Under the pieces are notes generated by a model. It worked only from the letters and a program-made list of their open reading frames with translations, searched no databases and had not been told where the DNA came from. The position numbers were made by a program, and so were the translations under genes. This document shows, piece after piece, positions 8,852-17,462 of a stretch of DNA of 64,000 nt (positions are counted from its first letter, which is position 1; the number at the start of each line of letters is the position of its first letter). The DNA is from Prevotella sp. Rep29 (GTDB lineage Bacteria > Bacteroidota > Bacteroidia > Bacteroidales > Bacteroidaceae): NCBI RefSeq assembly GCF_019551475.1, contig NZ_CP047159.1, positions 1,736,001 through 1,800,000 of the forward strand, in the 5' to 3' direction.

Positions 8852-10798
8852 TTATTTTTGATACGTATAAGTTTCCAACAAACTGAGTGTGCGCAGTATC
8901 TCAGCCACATTCATCGCAAAAGAGATGGCACCGCGACCCAAGAAGGGCGGGTTGCCGTCAAACAATTCAGAGATGGTACCCAGACAATGGTAGTACATCT
9001 CGTCCTCATAGCCCACCATCTGGCGCTCGATGAAGCTCAGGCGCGTACGCTTGTACAACTTCAGGCACGCTTCCATGTAGAACCCACCGAGCCAGGGCCA
9101 TGCCGTACCCTGATGATAAGCTTGGTCGCGCTGTGACTGATGACCGACATACATCGGATTGTAGCCCCCACTCTTAGGCGACAGGGAGCGCAAGCCCTTG
9201 GGGGTCAACAACTCCCGTGTACACACGTCCAGCACACTCTTCTTTTGCTCGACCGACAGCGGCGAATAATCGAACGCCACCGGGAAAATCATGTTGGGAC
9301 GCACACTCAAATCTTTGACATCGCCATCGACATAATCATACAGATACCCATACTCGTTGACGAAGACATCCGCAAACGTCCGTCCGCACAGCGCTGCCCG
9401 CTTCTCCAAATCAGCCGACTCCGCCTTTTTGGTGTCTTTCAAAAGATGGGAAGCAAACATCAAAGCGTTATACCACAGTGCGTTGAACTCAACGATGAAA
9501 CCCGAACGAGGCACGACCGGACAACCATTTACCGTGGAGTTCATCCAAGTCACCGAAGTCCTTTTTCCATCAGAACTGAGCAGTCCGTTCGCCTCCAACC
9601 GCAAATTGGGATGCTTACCCTTTATAATATATTTAATAATGTCGGAAAGCAACTTCCCGTATTTGCGCAAGCATTTCTCATCGCCACAGGCACGGGCATA
9701 CTGCTGTATCGCCCAGACACACCACAACAGCACGTCCGGCTGCTCCATCTCGTAGATTTTCACACTCAACGGCTTGCCGCCCATGAACTCACGCAGTCCC
9801 CGTTCTGCCGTCTTCATCACCAATTCAAAATAATCCTGCTCACCGATAGCGAGCGTCAGACCCGGCAAAGCAATGAACGTATCGCGCGCCCGGCATTTGA
9901 ACCATGGATAACCGGCGAGCAGATAACGGTCATCGTTTTCCTCACGATTATGGAACTGGTGTGCGGCATTCACCAGGCAATGGAAGAAGTTGTCGCGCGG
10001 CGCACGGTCCTCATACTCCACATCAAACAGTTTCTTCAGCTTAGATGTCGCAATCTCCGAAGTGGAAGCTGAGAAGACCACGCTCTCACCCTTCCGGATA
10101 GGCATCTCAAAATAACCCGGCACATACAGGTCTTCCTTCGAATCATATCCCCGCTCCTGCTCCTTCGGATACTCTATGCCGCGATACCAATCAGGCTGGA
10201 ACACGAAGTCACTCTTCTTCGAAAACTGCATGTACAAATCAGGATAACCTGCATACATACAGGTCTTTATCCCATTATCCACAAACTGGTAATCACGGTT
10301 CGCCACATAATTCTCATGCGTGAACTCACGCACACTCCGAAACGCCAGGAAAGGACGGAAGCGAAGCAAGGTCGCAGAATGGGCATCCTCCAACGTATAA
10401 CGGATAAGAATCCTATCCTCATAATGCTGGAACAGCACCTCTTTCTTCAACATCACGCCGCCCACACGATACAGAGTCGTCGGCAACTTGTCACAGTCAA
10501 AACCACGGATATACTTATGTCCCCTCGGACTGTAACAATTCTCACCATACTTATGCAAACCCAAATTGAACTCCGCACCATGCTGAACCACCGTCACATC
10601 CAAAGACGAGAGCAACACATGATTCTCATCATCCAACCCGGGAACAGGCACAACCAGCAATCCGTGATATTTTCGCGTATTACAATCAACAACCGTCGAA
10701 CACGAATAAGCGCCAGAACGATTGGTTCGCAACAACTCGCGAGGAAGAGACTCCTCCAAGTTTGTCATCAAGGCTTTCTCAAATCGCAAATAACTCAT
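8852..10798 (-). CDS. Glycogen debranching enzyme (amylo-alpha-1,6-glucosidase, GH133-like)
   Basis: A 648-residue protein with an N-terminal bacterial/archaeal debranching-enzyme domain (about residues 15-240; GAYSCSTVVDCNTRKYHGLLV) and a C-terminal (alpha/alpha)6 amylo-1,6-glucosidase domain (about 280-645). The latter contains AGYPWFKCRARDTFIALPGLTL, VTWMNSTVNGCPVVPRSG and HQGTAWPWLGGFYMEA, all typical of the family. It removes alpha-1,6 branches from glycogen. It is the first gene of the operon and has a -7 box at 10837-10844. Confidence 0.92.
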   Translation of the reverse strand: MSYLRFEKALMTNLEESLPRELLRTNRSGAYSCSTVVDCNTRKYHGLLVVPVPGLDDENHVLLSSLDVTVVQHGAEFNLGLHKYGENCYSPRGHKYIRGFDCDKLPTTLYRVGGVMLKKEVLFQHYEDRILIRYTLEDAHSATLLRFRPFLAFRSVREFTHENYVANRDYQFVDNGIKTCMYAGYPDLYMQFSKKSDFVFQPDWYRGIEYPKEQERGYDSKEDLYVPGYFEMPIRKGESVVFSASTSEIATSKLKKLFDVEYEDRAPRDNFFHCLVNAAHQFHNREENDDRYLLAGYPWFKCRARDTFIALPGLTLAIGEQDYFELVMKTAERGLREFMGGKPLSVKIYEMEQPDVLLWCVWAIQQYARACGDEKCLRKYGKLLSDIIKYIIKGKHPNLRLEANGLLSSDGKRTSVTWMNSTVNGCPVVPRSGFIVEFNALWYNALMFASHLLKDTKKAESADLEKRAALCGRTFADVFVNEYGYLYDYVDGDVKDLSVRPNMIFPVAFDYSPLSVEQKKSVLDVCTRELLTPKGLRSLSPKSGGYNPMYVGHQSQRDQAYHQGTAWPWLGGFYMEACLKLYKRTRLSFIERQMVGYEDEMYYHCLGTISELFDGNPPFLGRGAISFAMNVAEILRTLSLLETYTYQK

Positions 10799-10836
10799 AT
10801 CACTATCTGTTTTGTCTAAATTCGGTTTTTCTTCCC

Positions 10837-10844
10837 AAAGGTAA
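10837..10844 (-). promoter_or_regulatory. -7 box of the glycogen operon
   Basis: TACCTTTG on the minus strand, 39 bp before the debranching-enzyme ATG. The A/T-rich upstream stretch has TTTG-like sequences, but the spacing (17 or 24 bp) is not ideal. Confidence 0.55.
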
Positions 10845-10923
10845 CCATTTTTTTATAAAAACAAAAAACAAAAGCACCTTTTTAACGTGACTTTAGCAAT
10901 ATTTCAACAAAACATTCCCTCGC

Positions 10924-11145
10924 TGCATAAACTTACAGATAAGGGCGTATAAATATGCAGTTGAACTTTCGCTTTTCAAAAGTTCAACTTTTGCGTCCTA
11001 AAAGTTCAACTTTCACCGCCTAAAAGTTGAACTTTCGCAAGCCAAAAGTTCAACTTTTGGAAGACCACCTATAACCTCTTGAAAAACAATAGTTTACAAA
11101 AGAGACCACAAAACCGTCACCTATGCATAAATATACAATCGCGGC
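10924..11145. repeat. Palindrome-array element B (5 units) with flanking boxes
   Basis: The element opens with TGCATAAAC and GTATAAATATGCAG (10924-10960) and closes with TGCATAAATATACA (11124-11137). Inside are five palindromes centred at 10963, 10985, 11007, 11029 and 11051, exactly 22 bp apart, with cores GTTGAAC or GTTCAAC in A4/T4 arms. After the array, about 70 bp contain a TTTACAAAA motif shared with element D. It occupies most of the 398-bp gap between two minus-strand genes. No ORF of interest lies inside. Confidence 0.85.
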
Positions 11146-11196
11146 GAGATGCCAGACAAGTTGTCGGGATGAAAAAACAGAAAGGGAAGGATGACT

Positions 11197-12228
11197 TCAT
11201 TTGCGCATCTTCCGCCAGAGTTTTTTGTTCACAGCCAGCAAACGCCTGCCCTGACGAGTAATGTCCGCACGCGCCGTACTGAAACTGTTGAACAGTTCGC
11301 ACACCGCATTTTGCACCATGTTCGGGTCGCGATTCTTGTTTTCCGCCTCAGGATTCACGATAATCTTAATCCCCTTCTCTACCAAGGAGATTTCAATATC
11401 CTTGCCCAGCATCATCGGGTCGCCGTCATAATGCACCGGACCTTCTTTCTTGCGGTGGACACATATCTTCTTCGAGCGGAAAGTCTTTATCTTACTGCTT
11501 TTGTGCAGCGTCTTGTTCATCATGTCAAAACTCACCTGGGGAGCATCCAGAAAGTCGAAAGGCTCCATGATAATCACATCCATCACCCCATCCCTCATTG
11601 AGGCTTGCGGAGCGATGTAAGCATTGTTACCATATTGCGATGCATTGGCACACGACACGAGATAAGCCTTGTGATACTGCACCGTGCCCGACTCATCCTC
11701 AATCGTATAAATCTCCGGCTTGTAGCGCAGTCCCTCTTTCAACACATGCTCAATATACTTCACGGGACCTCGCTTTCCACCTTCTGCAAACTTCATGCTG
11801 ATAAAAGCATCGAACCCCATGCCGCACGTGCAAAAAAACGGATGACCGTTAATCACTCCGTAATCGAGGTCGTAAATATCACATTGATTGATAATCAAAA
11901 TCGACTTCTTAATATTGATGGGAATCATCAGATGACGCGCCAGCCCGTTTCCCGAACCACAAGGAATGATACCCATAGCCGTGGAAGAGTGTACGAGGGC
12001 ACGCCCCACCTCGTTGATTGTCCCATCGCCACCGACGGCAACGACCACGTCCACTCCCTTCTCACGCTCCTCACGCGCAATCAATTCCGCATGACCCGCA
12101 TATTCCGTATAGCGAAGCGTATAATCGAAACGATTCTTGTCAAGATACTTATCTATCAAAACCGGAATCCCCGCCTTCTTCACCTTCCCCGAAATCGGAT
12201 TCAGAATAAATGTTATATGCTTCTTCAT
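11197..12228 (-). CDS. Diacylglycerol/sphingoid-base kinase family protein
   Basis: A 343-residue lipid kinase of the DAGK catalytic (LCB5/YegS) family. It starts with FILNPISGKVKKAG and carries the nucleotide-binding motif VVAVGGDGTINEVG (around residue 60), followed by GIIPCGSGNGLARHL. A C-terminal beta-rich domain follows, as is normal. Substrates in the family are diacylglycerol, undecaprenol-type lipids or sphingoid bases. The divergent neighbour at 12423 is serine palmitoyltransferase, so a dihydrosphingosine or ceramide substrate is a reasonable inference; a Porphyromonas member has been reported to phosphorylate dihydrosphingosine. The gap to the palindrome element downstream is about 50 bp. 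Confidence 0.87.
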   Translation of the reverse strand: MKKHITFILNPISGKVKKAGIPVLIDKYLDKNRFDYTLRYTEYAGHAELIAREEREKGVDVVVAVGGDGTINEVGRALVHSSTAMGIIPCGSGNGLARHLMIPINIKKSILIINQCDIYDLDYGVINGHPFFCTCGMGFDAFISMKFAEGGKRGPVKYIEHVLKEGLRYKPEIYTIEDESGTVQYHKAYLVSCANASQYGNNAYIAPQASMRDGVMDVIIMEPFDFLDAPQVSFDMMNKTLHKSSKIKTFRSKKICVHRKKEGPVHYDGDPMMLGKDIEISLVEKGIKIIVNPEAENKNRDPNMVQNAVCELFNSFSTARADITRQGRRLLAVNKKLWRKMRK

Positions 12229-12371
12229 TCAATCAAACACTTGCGCGCGCCCTCGGTTGTTTTATGCTGCAAAAATAATAAATTTACACTTGAAAACACT
12301 CCATTTAACAACATTTTTCCACCTAAATGCACATTTTTTCAAAAAACAACAAGATTCTAATACATTTTTTG

Positions 12372-12379
12372 TATCTTTG
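12372..12379 (+). promoter_or_regulatory. -7 box for serine palmitoyltransferase gene
   Basis: TATCTTTG, a perfect TAnnTTTG match, 43 bp before the ATG at 12423. No convincing -33 TTTG was found. Confidence 0.65.
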
Positions 12380-12422
12380 CAGCCTAAATTGTTAAGAGAT
12401 TTTCAATACCTATTTATATAAT

Positions 12423-13610
12423 ATGGGACTTTTACAAGAGAGACTGAAGAACTATCGCGAACCTCAGAAATATATGGCTGCAGGGGTTTATCCCTATTTC
12501 AGGGCCATCTCAGGGAAGCAAGGAACAGAAGTCGAAATGGAAGGACACAACGTCCTCATGTTCGGCTCAAATGCATATACCGGACTGACAGGCGATGAAC
12601 GTATCATCAAAGCCGCAAAAGATGCACTCGACAAATACGGCTCCGGATGCGCGGGCAGCCGGTTCCTCAACGGAACACTCGACCTCCACATCCAGTTAGA
12701 GAAAGAACTTGCCGAGTTCGAACATAAAGACGATGCGCTCTGCTTCTCCACAGGATTCTTTGTCAACTCCGGAGTGCTTGCCGTCATCTGCGGTCGCGAA
12801 GACTATATCATCTGCGACGAGCGTGACCATGCCAGCATCGTTGACGGACGAAGACTGTCATTCGCAAAACAGCTCAAGTTCAGACACAACGACATGGAAG
12901 ACCTGGAGAAACAGCTGCAGAAATGCGAACCAGATGCCATCAAACTGATTGTCGTTGACGGCGTATTCTCCATGGAAGGCGATTTGTGCAACCTCCCGGA
13001 GATTATCCGCCTGAAGAAAAAATACAACGCCTCTGTCATGGTTGACGAAGCACACGGCTTAGGCGTATTCGGAAGAGAAGGAAGAGGTGTCTGCGACCAC
13101 TTTGGACTGCTCGACGAGGTTGACCTCATCATGGGAACCTTCAGCAAAAGCCTCGCAAGCATCGGCGGCTTCATAGCCGGAGACTTCGACACCATCAACT
13201 ACCTGCGACACTTCTGCCGCACCTATATCTTCAGCGCATCCAACACACCTGCGGCAACAGCGGCAGCCAGAGAGGCGCTCCACATCATCCGAAAAGAACC
13301 AGAGCGTATTGAGAAACTATGGAAAGTGACCAATTTCGCCCTCCGCCGCTTCCGCGAAGAAGGATTTGAAATCGGCGATACGGAGAGCCCAATCATCCCG
13401 CTATATGTTCGCGACGTGGAGAAGACATTTGTCGTGACGAAGTTGGCGTTCGATGCCGGTGTATTCATCAACCCGGTAATCCCTCCGGCATGCGCTCCAC
13501 AAGACACGCTGGTGCGTTTTGCACTCATGGCAACCCATACCGAAGAGCAAGTTGAACGAGGAGTGCAGATTCTCAAGAAAGTATTCACTCAACAAGGTAT
13601 TATAAAATAA
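12423..13610 (+). CDS. spt: Serine palmitoyltransferase (sphingolipid synthesis)
   Basis: A 395-residue PLP-dependent alpha-oxoamine synthase, near full-length similar to the Bacteroides serine palmitoyltransferase as I remember it. Visible features are GSNAYTGLTGD near the N-terminus, GSGCAGSRFLNGTLDLH, VMVDEAHGLGVFG (PLP ring Asp and His) and GTFSKSLASIGGF with the Schiff-base Lys. It condenses serine with an acyl-CoA to 3-ketosphinganine, the first step of sphingolipid synthesis in Bacteroidetes. 2-amino-3-ketobutyrate CoA ligase is the main alternative, but the N-terminus MGLLQERLKNYREPQKYMA fits the serine palmitoyltransferase group. It is divergent from a lipid kinase. Confidence 0.88.
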   Translation: MGLLQERLKNYREPQKYMAAGVYPYFRAISGKQGTEVEMEGHNVLMFGSNAYTGLTGDERIIKAAKDALDKYGSGCAGSRFLNGTLDLHIQLEKELAEFEHKDDALCFSTGFFVNSGVLAVICGREDYIICDERDHASIVDGRRLSFAKQLKFRHNDMEDLEKQLQKCEPDAIKLIVVDGVFSMEGDLCNLPEIIRLKKKYNASVMVDEAHGLGVFGREGRGVCDHFGLLDEVDLIMGTFSKSLASIGGFIAGDFDTINYLRHFCRTYIFSASNTPAATAAAREALHIIRKEPERIEKLWKVTNFALRRFREEGFEIGDTESPIIPLYVRDVEKTFVVTKLAFDAGVFINPVIPPACAPQDTLVRFALMATHTEEQVERGVQILKKVFTQQGIIK

Positions 13611-13686
13611 TGCCTGCAAAATTTGCAAAGGTCATAAAAACTGATTAACTTTGCAGCCGCAAAAATGGGGCAACCCATGTTGCGAA

Positions 13687-13760
13687 CGGGGTGTAGCGCA
13701 GTCCGGTAGCGCGCCTGGTTTGGGACCAGGTGGTCGCAGGTTCGAATCCTGTCGCCCCGA
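13687..13760 (+). tRNA. tRNA-Pro (anticodon TGG)
   Basis: The acceptor stem CGGGGTG pairs with CGCCCCG (one G-T pair) and is followed by discriminator A. The anticodon arm CCTGG-TTTGGGA-CCAGG gives anticodon TGG. The T-arm contains GGTTCGAATCC. CCA is not encoded. A terminator follows at 13771. Confidence 0.97.
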
Positions 13761-13770
13761 CAAAAACAAA

Positions 13771-13808
13771 AAGAGCATCCAAGTCTATCAACAGCTTGGA
13801 TGCTCTTT
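13771..13808 (+). terminator. Terminator after tRNA-Pro
   Basis: An 11-bp perfect stem, GAGCATCCAAG / CTTGGATGCTC (13773-13783 and 13795-13805), followed by TTT, 10 bp after the tRNA. Confidence 0.8.
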
Positions 13809-13831
13809 CGTTTATAAAATAACCTTTTCTC

Positions 13832-13862
13832 TTTGTTTTCTCCACAATATTCACTACCTTTG
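13832..13862 (+). promoter_or_regulatory. Promoter of msrA
   Basis: TTTG (13832-13835) and TACCTTTG (13855-13862) separated by 19 bp: a full match to the Bacteroidetes -33/-7 consensus, 59 bp before the msrA start. Confidence 0.8.
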
Positions 13863-13921
13863 CAGAAGACAAACAGCATGTTGACGAACCATCAACAACC
13901 ACTAAAAGAAAACTATTCGAT

Positions 13922-14431
13922 ATGAAAGATATTTATTTCGCAGGAGGATGCTTTTGGGGAACAGAACATTTCTTCAAACTACTCAGAGGCGTGAAAGAGA
14001 CAGAGGTAGGATATGCCAACGGACATACCACAAGTCCGACCTACGAGGAAGTCTATACAGACACGACGGGATTTGCCGAAACCGTGCACGTGACGTATGA
14101 CGAGAATGTGACTGACCTCACGTTTCTATTGCAGATGTTCTTCAAAGCCATCGACCCACTGAGTCTCAACAAACAAGGAAACGACATCGGAACACGATAT
14201 CGGACCGGCATATACTACACGGACAAGGACGACCTGCCAGCCATTCAAGAAGCGATGAAAGCCGAGCAGCGACGCTACACCGCTCCACTCGCCGTGGAAG
14301 TGGAACCGCTGCAGAACTTCTACCGCGCAGAGGAATACCATCAAGACTATTTGGAAAAGAATCCCAACGGATACTGCCATCTGCCCATCGAACTCTTCCG
14401 GATGGCAAAAATGACCAACGATGAAAAATAA
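13922..14431 (+). CDS. msrA: Peptide-methionine (S)-S-oxide reductase MsrA
   Basis: A 169-residue MsrA with the catalytic motif GGCFWGTEHFF (Cys at residue 10), GYANGHTTSPTYEEVYT and EYHQDYLEKNPNGYC near the C-terminus. It reduces the S-epimer of methionine sulfoxide in proteins and is cytoplasmic (no signal peptide). There is no fused MsrB domain. It has its own consensus promoter, and its 3' end abuts a GNAT acetyltransferase gene, suggesting a two-gene operon. Confidence 0.95.
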   Translation: MKDIYFAGGCFWGTEHFFKLLRGVKETEVGYANGHTTSPTYEEVYTDTTGFAETVHVTYDENVTDLTFLLQMFFKAIDPLSLNKQGNDIGTRYRTGIYYTDKDDLPAIQEAMKAEQRRYTAPLAVEVEPLQNFYRAEEYHQDYLEKNPNGYCHLPIELFRMAKMTNDEK

Positions 14432-14438
14432 GAAGAAC

Positions 14439-14948
14439 ATGCCTTATCAGATTCGACAATCAACCATTGCCGACATTCCAGCACTTCTGCAGATGGCTGA
14501 AGCGTCAAGACAAATCATGCGGAAAAGCGGCAACATGCACCAATGGATCAACGGCTACCCATCGGAAGAGGTTTTCCGACACGACATTGAGAAAAACAAC
14601 AGCTATATTCTCACCTGCGAAAGCGAGCCCGTTGGCACATTCGCTTTCGTCCCATCACCCGAACCAACCTATGCCTCCATCTATCAAGGGGCGTGGATAG
14701 ACGAAAGCAAACCCTATTATGTGGTGCATCGCATTGCAAGCTATCCCGACAAAAAAGGCATTTTCGACGCCATGACTGACTTTTGTTTCTCGCACACTGA
14801 CAACCTCCGCATTGACACTCACCGCGACAACCACATCATGCAACATCTGCTTGAGAAGCACGGCTTCACTTACTGCGGAATCATTTATCTTGAGAATGGA
14901 GATGAGCGATTGGCTTATCAGAAAATCATCAGTCAACCATCGTTATGA
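14439..14948 (+). CDS. GNAT-family N-acetyltransferase
   Basis: About 170 residues with a GNAT-like fold: N-terminal IRQSTIADIPALLQMAEASR, a central beta region (VGTFAFVPSPEP) and a C-terminal LRIDTHRDNHIMQHLLEKHGFTYCGIIYLENGDERLAYQK typical of acetyl-CoA-binding acetyltransferases. I prefer ATG 14439 over ATG 14421, because the latter overlaps the msrA end and adds only a Lys/Asn-rich start. The substrate is unknown. Its 3' end overlaps by 6 bp the end of the convergent RNA methyltransferase gene. Confidence 0.8.
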   Translation: MPYQIRQSTIADIPALLQMAEASRQIMRKSGNMHQWINGYPSEEVFRHDIEKNNSYILTCESEPVGTFAFVPSPEPTYASIYQGAWIDESKPYYVVHRIASYPDKKGIFDAMTDFCFSHTDNLRIDTHRDNHIMQHLLEKHGFTYCGIIYLENGDERLAYQKIISQPSL

Positions 14949-15782
14949 ATTGCCGGTTTCTGCGGCGCAAGTTCTCTGCCTGACTGCCTCAAACAAAAGG
15001 ATGGCAGTAGAGACAGAAACATTTAGCGAATCGAGTTTGCCCAGCATCGGGATACGGATATGCGCATCTGCAGCGCGCCGCCATTTATCTGACAGTCCCG
15101 TAGATTCCGTCCCCATCACCAATGCAATGCCAACCCGCATGTCCGTATCATAGTAGAGGTTGGAATCCTGGAGTTGGGCAGTCAGAATGCGGATACCTTT
15201 TGACTTGAGAAAAGCGATGCACTCATCGGAGGAACATGACACACAAGGCACGGAAAACAATGCCCCAATCGAATTGCGCACCAAGTTTGGATTATATAGG
15301 TCTGTCAGCTCGTCACACACGACTACAGCATCGGCACCTGCCGCATCGGCACTACGAAGGATGGCACCCAAATTGCCTGGTTTTTCGACTTGCTCCACCA
15401 CAACAATCAATGGATGCTGACCGAGTGTCAGCCCGCTTAACGTCCGGACGGGAATCTCAACTTGGGCTATCACGCCTTCCGTTCCACCGCGATATGCCAT
15501 GCGGTCATACACCTCCGGGGTAACTTCAAAACAGCGGGAAGACGACACACGCAGCAATAACTCCTGGGCTGCGGAAGACATCAGTGCCGGAGTATAAAAA
15601 AGCGCATCGACCTGCAGCCCGGCATCCAAGCACTGCATGAGTTCCTTGTATCCTTCTACGACAAAAAGTCCCTCTTTGCGTCGAGCCGCACTCTTCTGCT
15701 GCAAAACCCGCAGATGCTTTATTCTCGGATTCTGGAGACTGGTTATTATTTCACTTACTTGCCGATTATCCATTGTCGTCAT
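14943..15782 (-). CDS. TrmH/SpoU-family RNA 2'-O-methyltransferase
   Basis: A 279-residue SpoU methyltransferase. An N-terminal substrate-binding domain (about residues 10-100; SLQNPRIKHLRVLQQKSAARRKEGLFVVEG) precedes the SPOUT domain. The three SPOUT motifs are clear: VEKPGNLGAILRSADAAGAD, VMGTESTGLS and IPMLGKLDSLNVSVSTAILLFE. It should methylate a ribose 2'-OH in rRNA or tRNA using S-adenosylmethionine. It lies 35 bp after the UpxY-like gene on the same strand. The start may be the ATG three codons further in. Confidence 0.9.
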   Translation of the reverse strand: MTTMDNRQVSEIITSLQNPRIKHLRVLQQKSAARRKEGLFVVEGYKELMQCLDAGLQVDALFYTPALMSSAAQELLLRVSSSRCFEVTPEVYDRMAYRGGTEGVIAQVEIPVRTLSGLTLGQHPLIVVVEQVEKPGNLGAILRSADAAGADAVVVCDELTDLYNPNLVRNSIGALFSVPCVSCSSDECIAFLKSKGIRILTAQLQDSNLYYDTDMRVGIALVMGTESTGLSDKWRRAADAHIRIPMLGKLDSLNVSVSTAILLFEAVRQRTCAAETGNS

Positions 15783-15817
15783 GCTGTGCGTCTGTCATTC
15801 TCGCACTACTAAAGCAG

Positions 15818-16393
15818 TTATTTTTCTACGACGGGCTTGCAACACCATCGCGACACTTTGATCATCACACCCATACCGGGAATTTCTTTAAGCAAATAGT
15901 ATTTCTTACTCTGACGAACCAATTTGCCAGACAATCCCTTCAACGGTCCAAAAACAACATCAACCGGTGTGCCGACCTTCAGCTGCGCCTCTTCCTCTGT
16001 GAGATATTTACGAAGTTCTATCTCCGGATTACACATCACCTGGAACTCATGCATCTCCTTTGACGAAATTTCATAATAAGCCGTGGACGTCCGACTCTTG
16101 CGGATGACAGCCATTTTGTAAGGACATTCCTGCACCACTCCTGTCATCTGCCGCTGGGAAAGACTTTTCTTCACAAAAACAAGATTCCGCACCACCGGGC
16201 GCAGTTCCCGTTTCCGCTTTCCATCACGAGTCTCAAAATCAACATACTGCATAGGGACGAAATATTCCAACCCATGCTCTGCGAGATAGTCACACACAGC
16301 TTTCTGTCTAATCGAAAACAGACGGATAGCATACCACGGCTGCTGCTCTTCTGGCTGTGATGCGTTGGTTGTTGATGGAAGGATATCTGTCAT
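15818..16393 (-). CDS. UpxY/NusG-like transcription antiterminator
   Basis: A 191-residue NusG-family protein. The N-terminal NGN domain (about residues 18-120) starts with QPWYAIRLFSIRQKAVCDYLAEHG and includes RPVVRNLVFVKKS. A KOW-type C-terminal segment (about 140-185) includes VGTPVDVVFGPLKGLSGKLVRQSKKYY. In Bacteroidales such UpxY proteins are normally the first gene of capsular or exopolysaccharide operons and prevent early termination. Here the next genes are an RNA methyltransferase and convergent genes, so no polysaccharide locus is in view and its target is not evident. Confidence 0.82.
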   Translation of the reverse strand: MTDILPSTTNASQPEEQQPWYAIRLFSIRQKAVCDYLAEHGLEYFVPMQYVDFETRDGKRKRELRPVVRNLVFVKKSLSQRQMTGVVQECPYKMAVIRKSRTSTAYYEISSKEMHEFQVMCNPEIELRKYLTEEEAQLKVGTPVDVVFGPLKGLSGKLVRQSKKYYLLKEIPGMGVMIKVSRWCCKPVVEK

Positions 16394-16473
16394 TCAATGT
16401 CTATGCTTTACAAATCGCCTGCAAAGATATTCTTTTCATTTCGAATAACAAAATTTACCTGCTGAAATATCTG

Positions 16474-17163
16474 TTATTCTCCTTTTCTCAAACACTCAAC
16501 AAATGCCTTCAACGCCACGGCATCTTTCATCGCATATGCCGTTTCAAACTGCGCATCTACACTGATGCCACAGAACGCTGGATGACTAAAGTGACGGAGG
16601 CGCTCCACATCATCCGGTCCGATGTCACCGCCCAGAATGAAAGGCACTTGACCGTCATAGGCAGCCAACACATCCCAATCAATACAAGCCTCTGTGTCTG
16701 CTGGTTTCTTGGGTTCAAACAAGAAGTAGTCTGCAACGCCCGCATAGTCTGCACAGCATTTCAAGTCATCTGCACAACCAACATAAATGGTTTTCATCAA
16801 CTTGATACCCTGATGGATATCCGGATCTATCGTCCGCCGCAGGTTCTCCATCATGACAGGACTCTCGTCACCGTGCAGCTGAACGATGTCCAACCGATAG
16901 TTAACCACCCGCGTCACGATGTTCTGCGGCATGTCGTCCACAAACACACCGACGCGCAAAATATCTTTCTTCCCGTCTGCCTTCTTACGCATCGCATCAT
17001 CCCGTAGCGATGAATAGTCGGGAAGCGTACCTGTACGGGAGGATATTTGTTGCAAATAGCGTGGACTATCCCGCCAGAAGACAAACCCCATCCAGTCAAT
17101 ATCCAAAGCACTTACTGCGCGGATATTCTTTGGGTCGCGCATCCCACATACCTTTATAATCAT
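16474..17163 (-). CDS. TrpF-like phosphoribosylanthranilate isomerase fold with altered active site
   Basis: A 229-residue TIM-barrel protein that aligns with TrpF: KVCGM at the N-terminus (catalytic Cys6), GFVFWRDSPRYL and QLHGDESP. The second half deviates. Bacteroidetes TrpF normally has an LFDTK motif with the catalytic Asp, then a GGSGK phosphate-binding loop. Here these read LFEPKKP (Glu150 in place of Asp) and ADTEAC, so both the Asp and the GGSGK loop are missing. The later loop is ILGGDI rather than LSGGI. No other trp genes are nearby. It could be a diverged TrpF paralogue of altered function or an inactive enzyme; annotation as plain trpF would be unsafe. Confidence 0.7.
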   Translation of the reverse strand: MIIKVCGMRDPKNIRAVSALDIDWMGFVFWRDSPRYLQQISSRTGTLPDYSSLRDDAMRKKADGKKDILRVGVFVDDMPQNIVTRVVNYRLDIVQLHGDESPVMMENLRRTIDPDIHQGIKLMKTIYVGCADDLKCCADYAGVADYFLFEPKKPADTEACIDWDVLAAYDGQVPFILGGDIGPDDVERLRHFSHPAFCGISVDAQFETAYAMKDAVALKAFVECLRKGE

Positions 17164-17322
17164 ATCCTTTTCTCTTTACGCTCTTATGATTAGGCAAAGA
17201 TAACCTTTTTCCAGGATATTGACGCATGATTTTCCAAATAAAAAAATAAAAATGACATTCTATATAATAAAGACCGCCAATATCCGTTTTATCAATAAAA
17301 CATATACATAATATTAACGCCT

Positions 17323-17448
17323 ATGACATACTTTACTCCTGAAGAGTTCCAACCATCGGAACAAACATTACATCTTATCAGACAAATAGCCTACACTTTC
17401 CAGGCTGCCAAAGTGAATCGCAGGAATGAAAATCTCTGCATCAACTAA
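17323..17448 (+). CDS. Small conserved-type ORF upstream of rpe (41 aa)
   Basis: An ATG at 17323 opens a 41-codon frame (MTYFTPEEFQPSEQTLHLIR...) ending with TAA 14 bp before rpe. It has no membrane segment or signal peptide. Its core, PSEQTLHLIRQIAYTF, resembles short hypothetical proteins I recall from other Bacteroidales (pattern PSxxTLxxIRxxAxT), but this is from memory. Spacing to rpe suggests a shared transcript and possibly translational coupling. Function unknown; the ORF could also be a chance frame. Confidence 0.5.
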   Translation: MTYFTPEEFQPSEQTLHLIRQIAYTFQAAKVNRRNENLCIN

Positions 17449-17462
17449 AGACCTGTCGTATC

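Noticed and set aside
7463..10072. Long plus-strand ORFs (557 and 310 aa) opposite the glycogen genes
   Set aside because: The minus strand has three clear enzymes with conserved motifs; the plus-strand frames are shadows.
10960..11060. Palindrome arrays as CRISPR
   Set aside because: Units are contiguous 22-mers without unique spacers of constant length, and no cas genes are in the window.
13589..13902. Minus-strand ORFs across the tRNA-Pro gene (containing RIRTCDHLVPNQ)
   Set aside because: This peptide is the well-known false translation of a tRNA gene's opposite strand; the tRNA explains the conservation.
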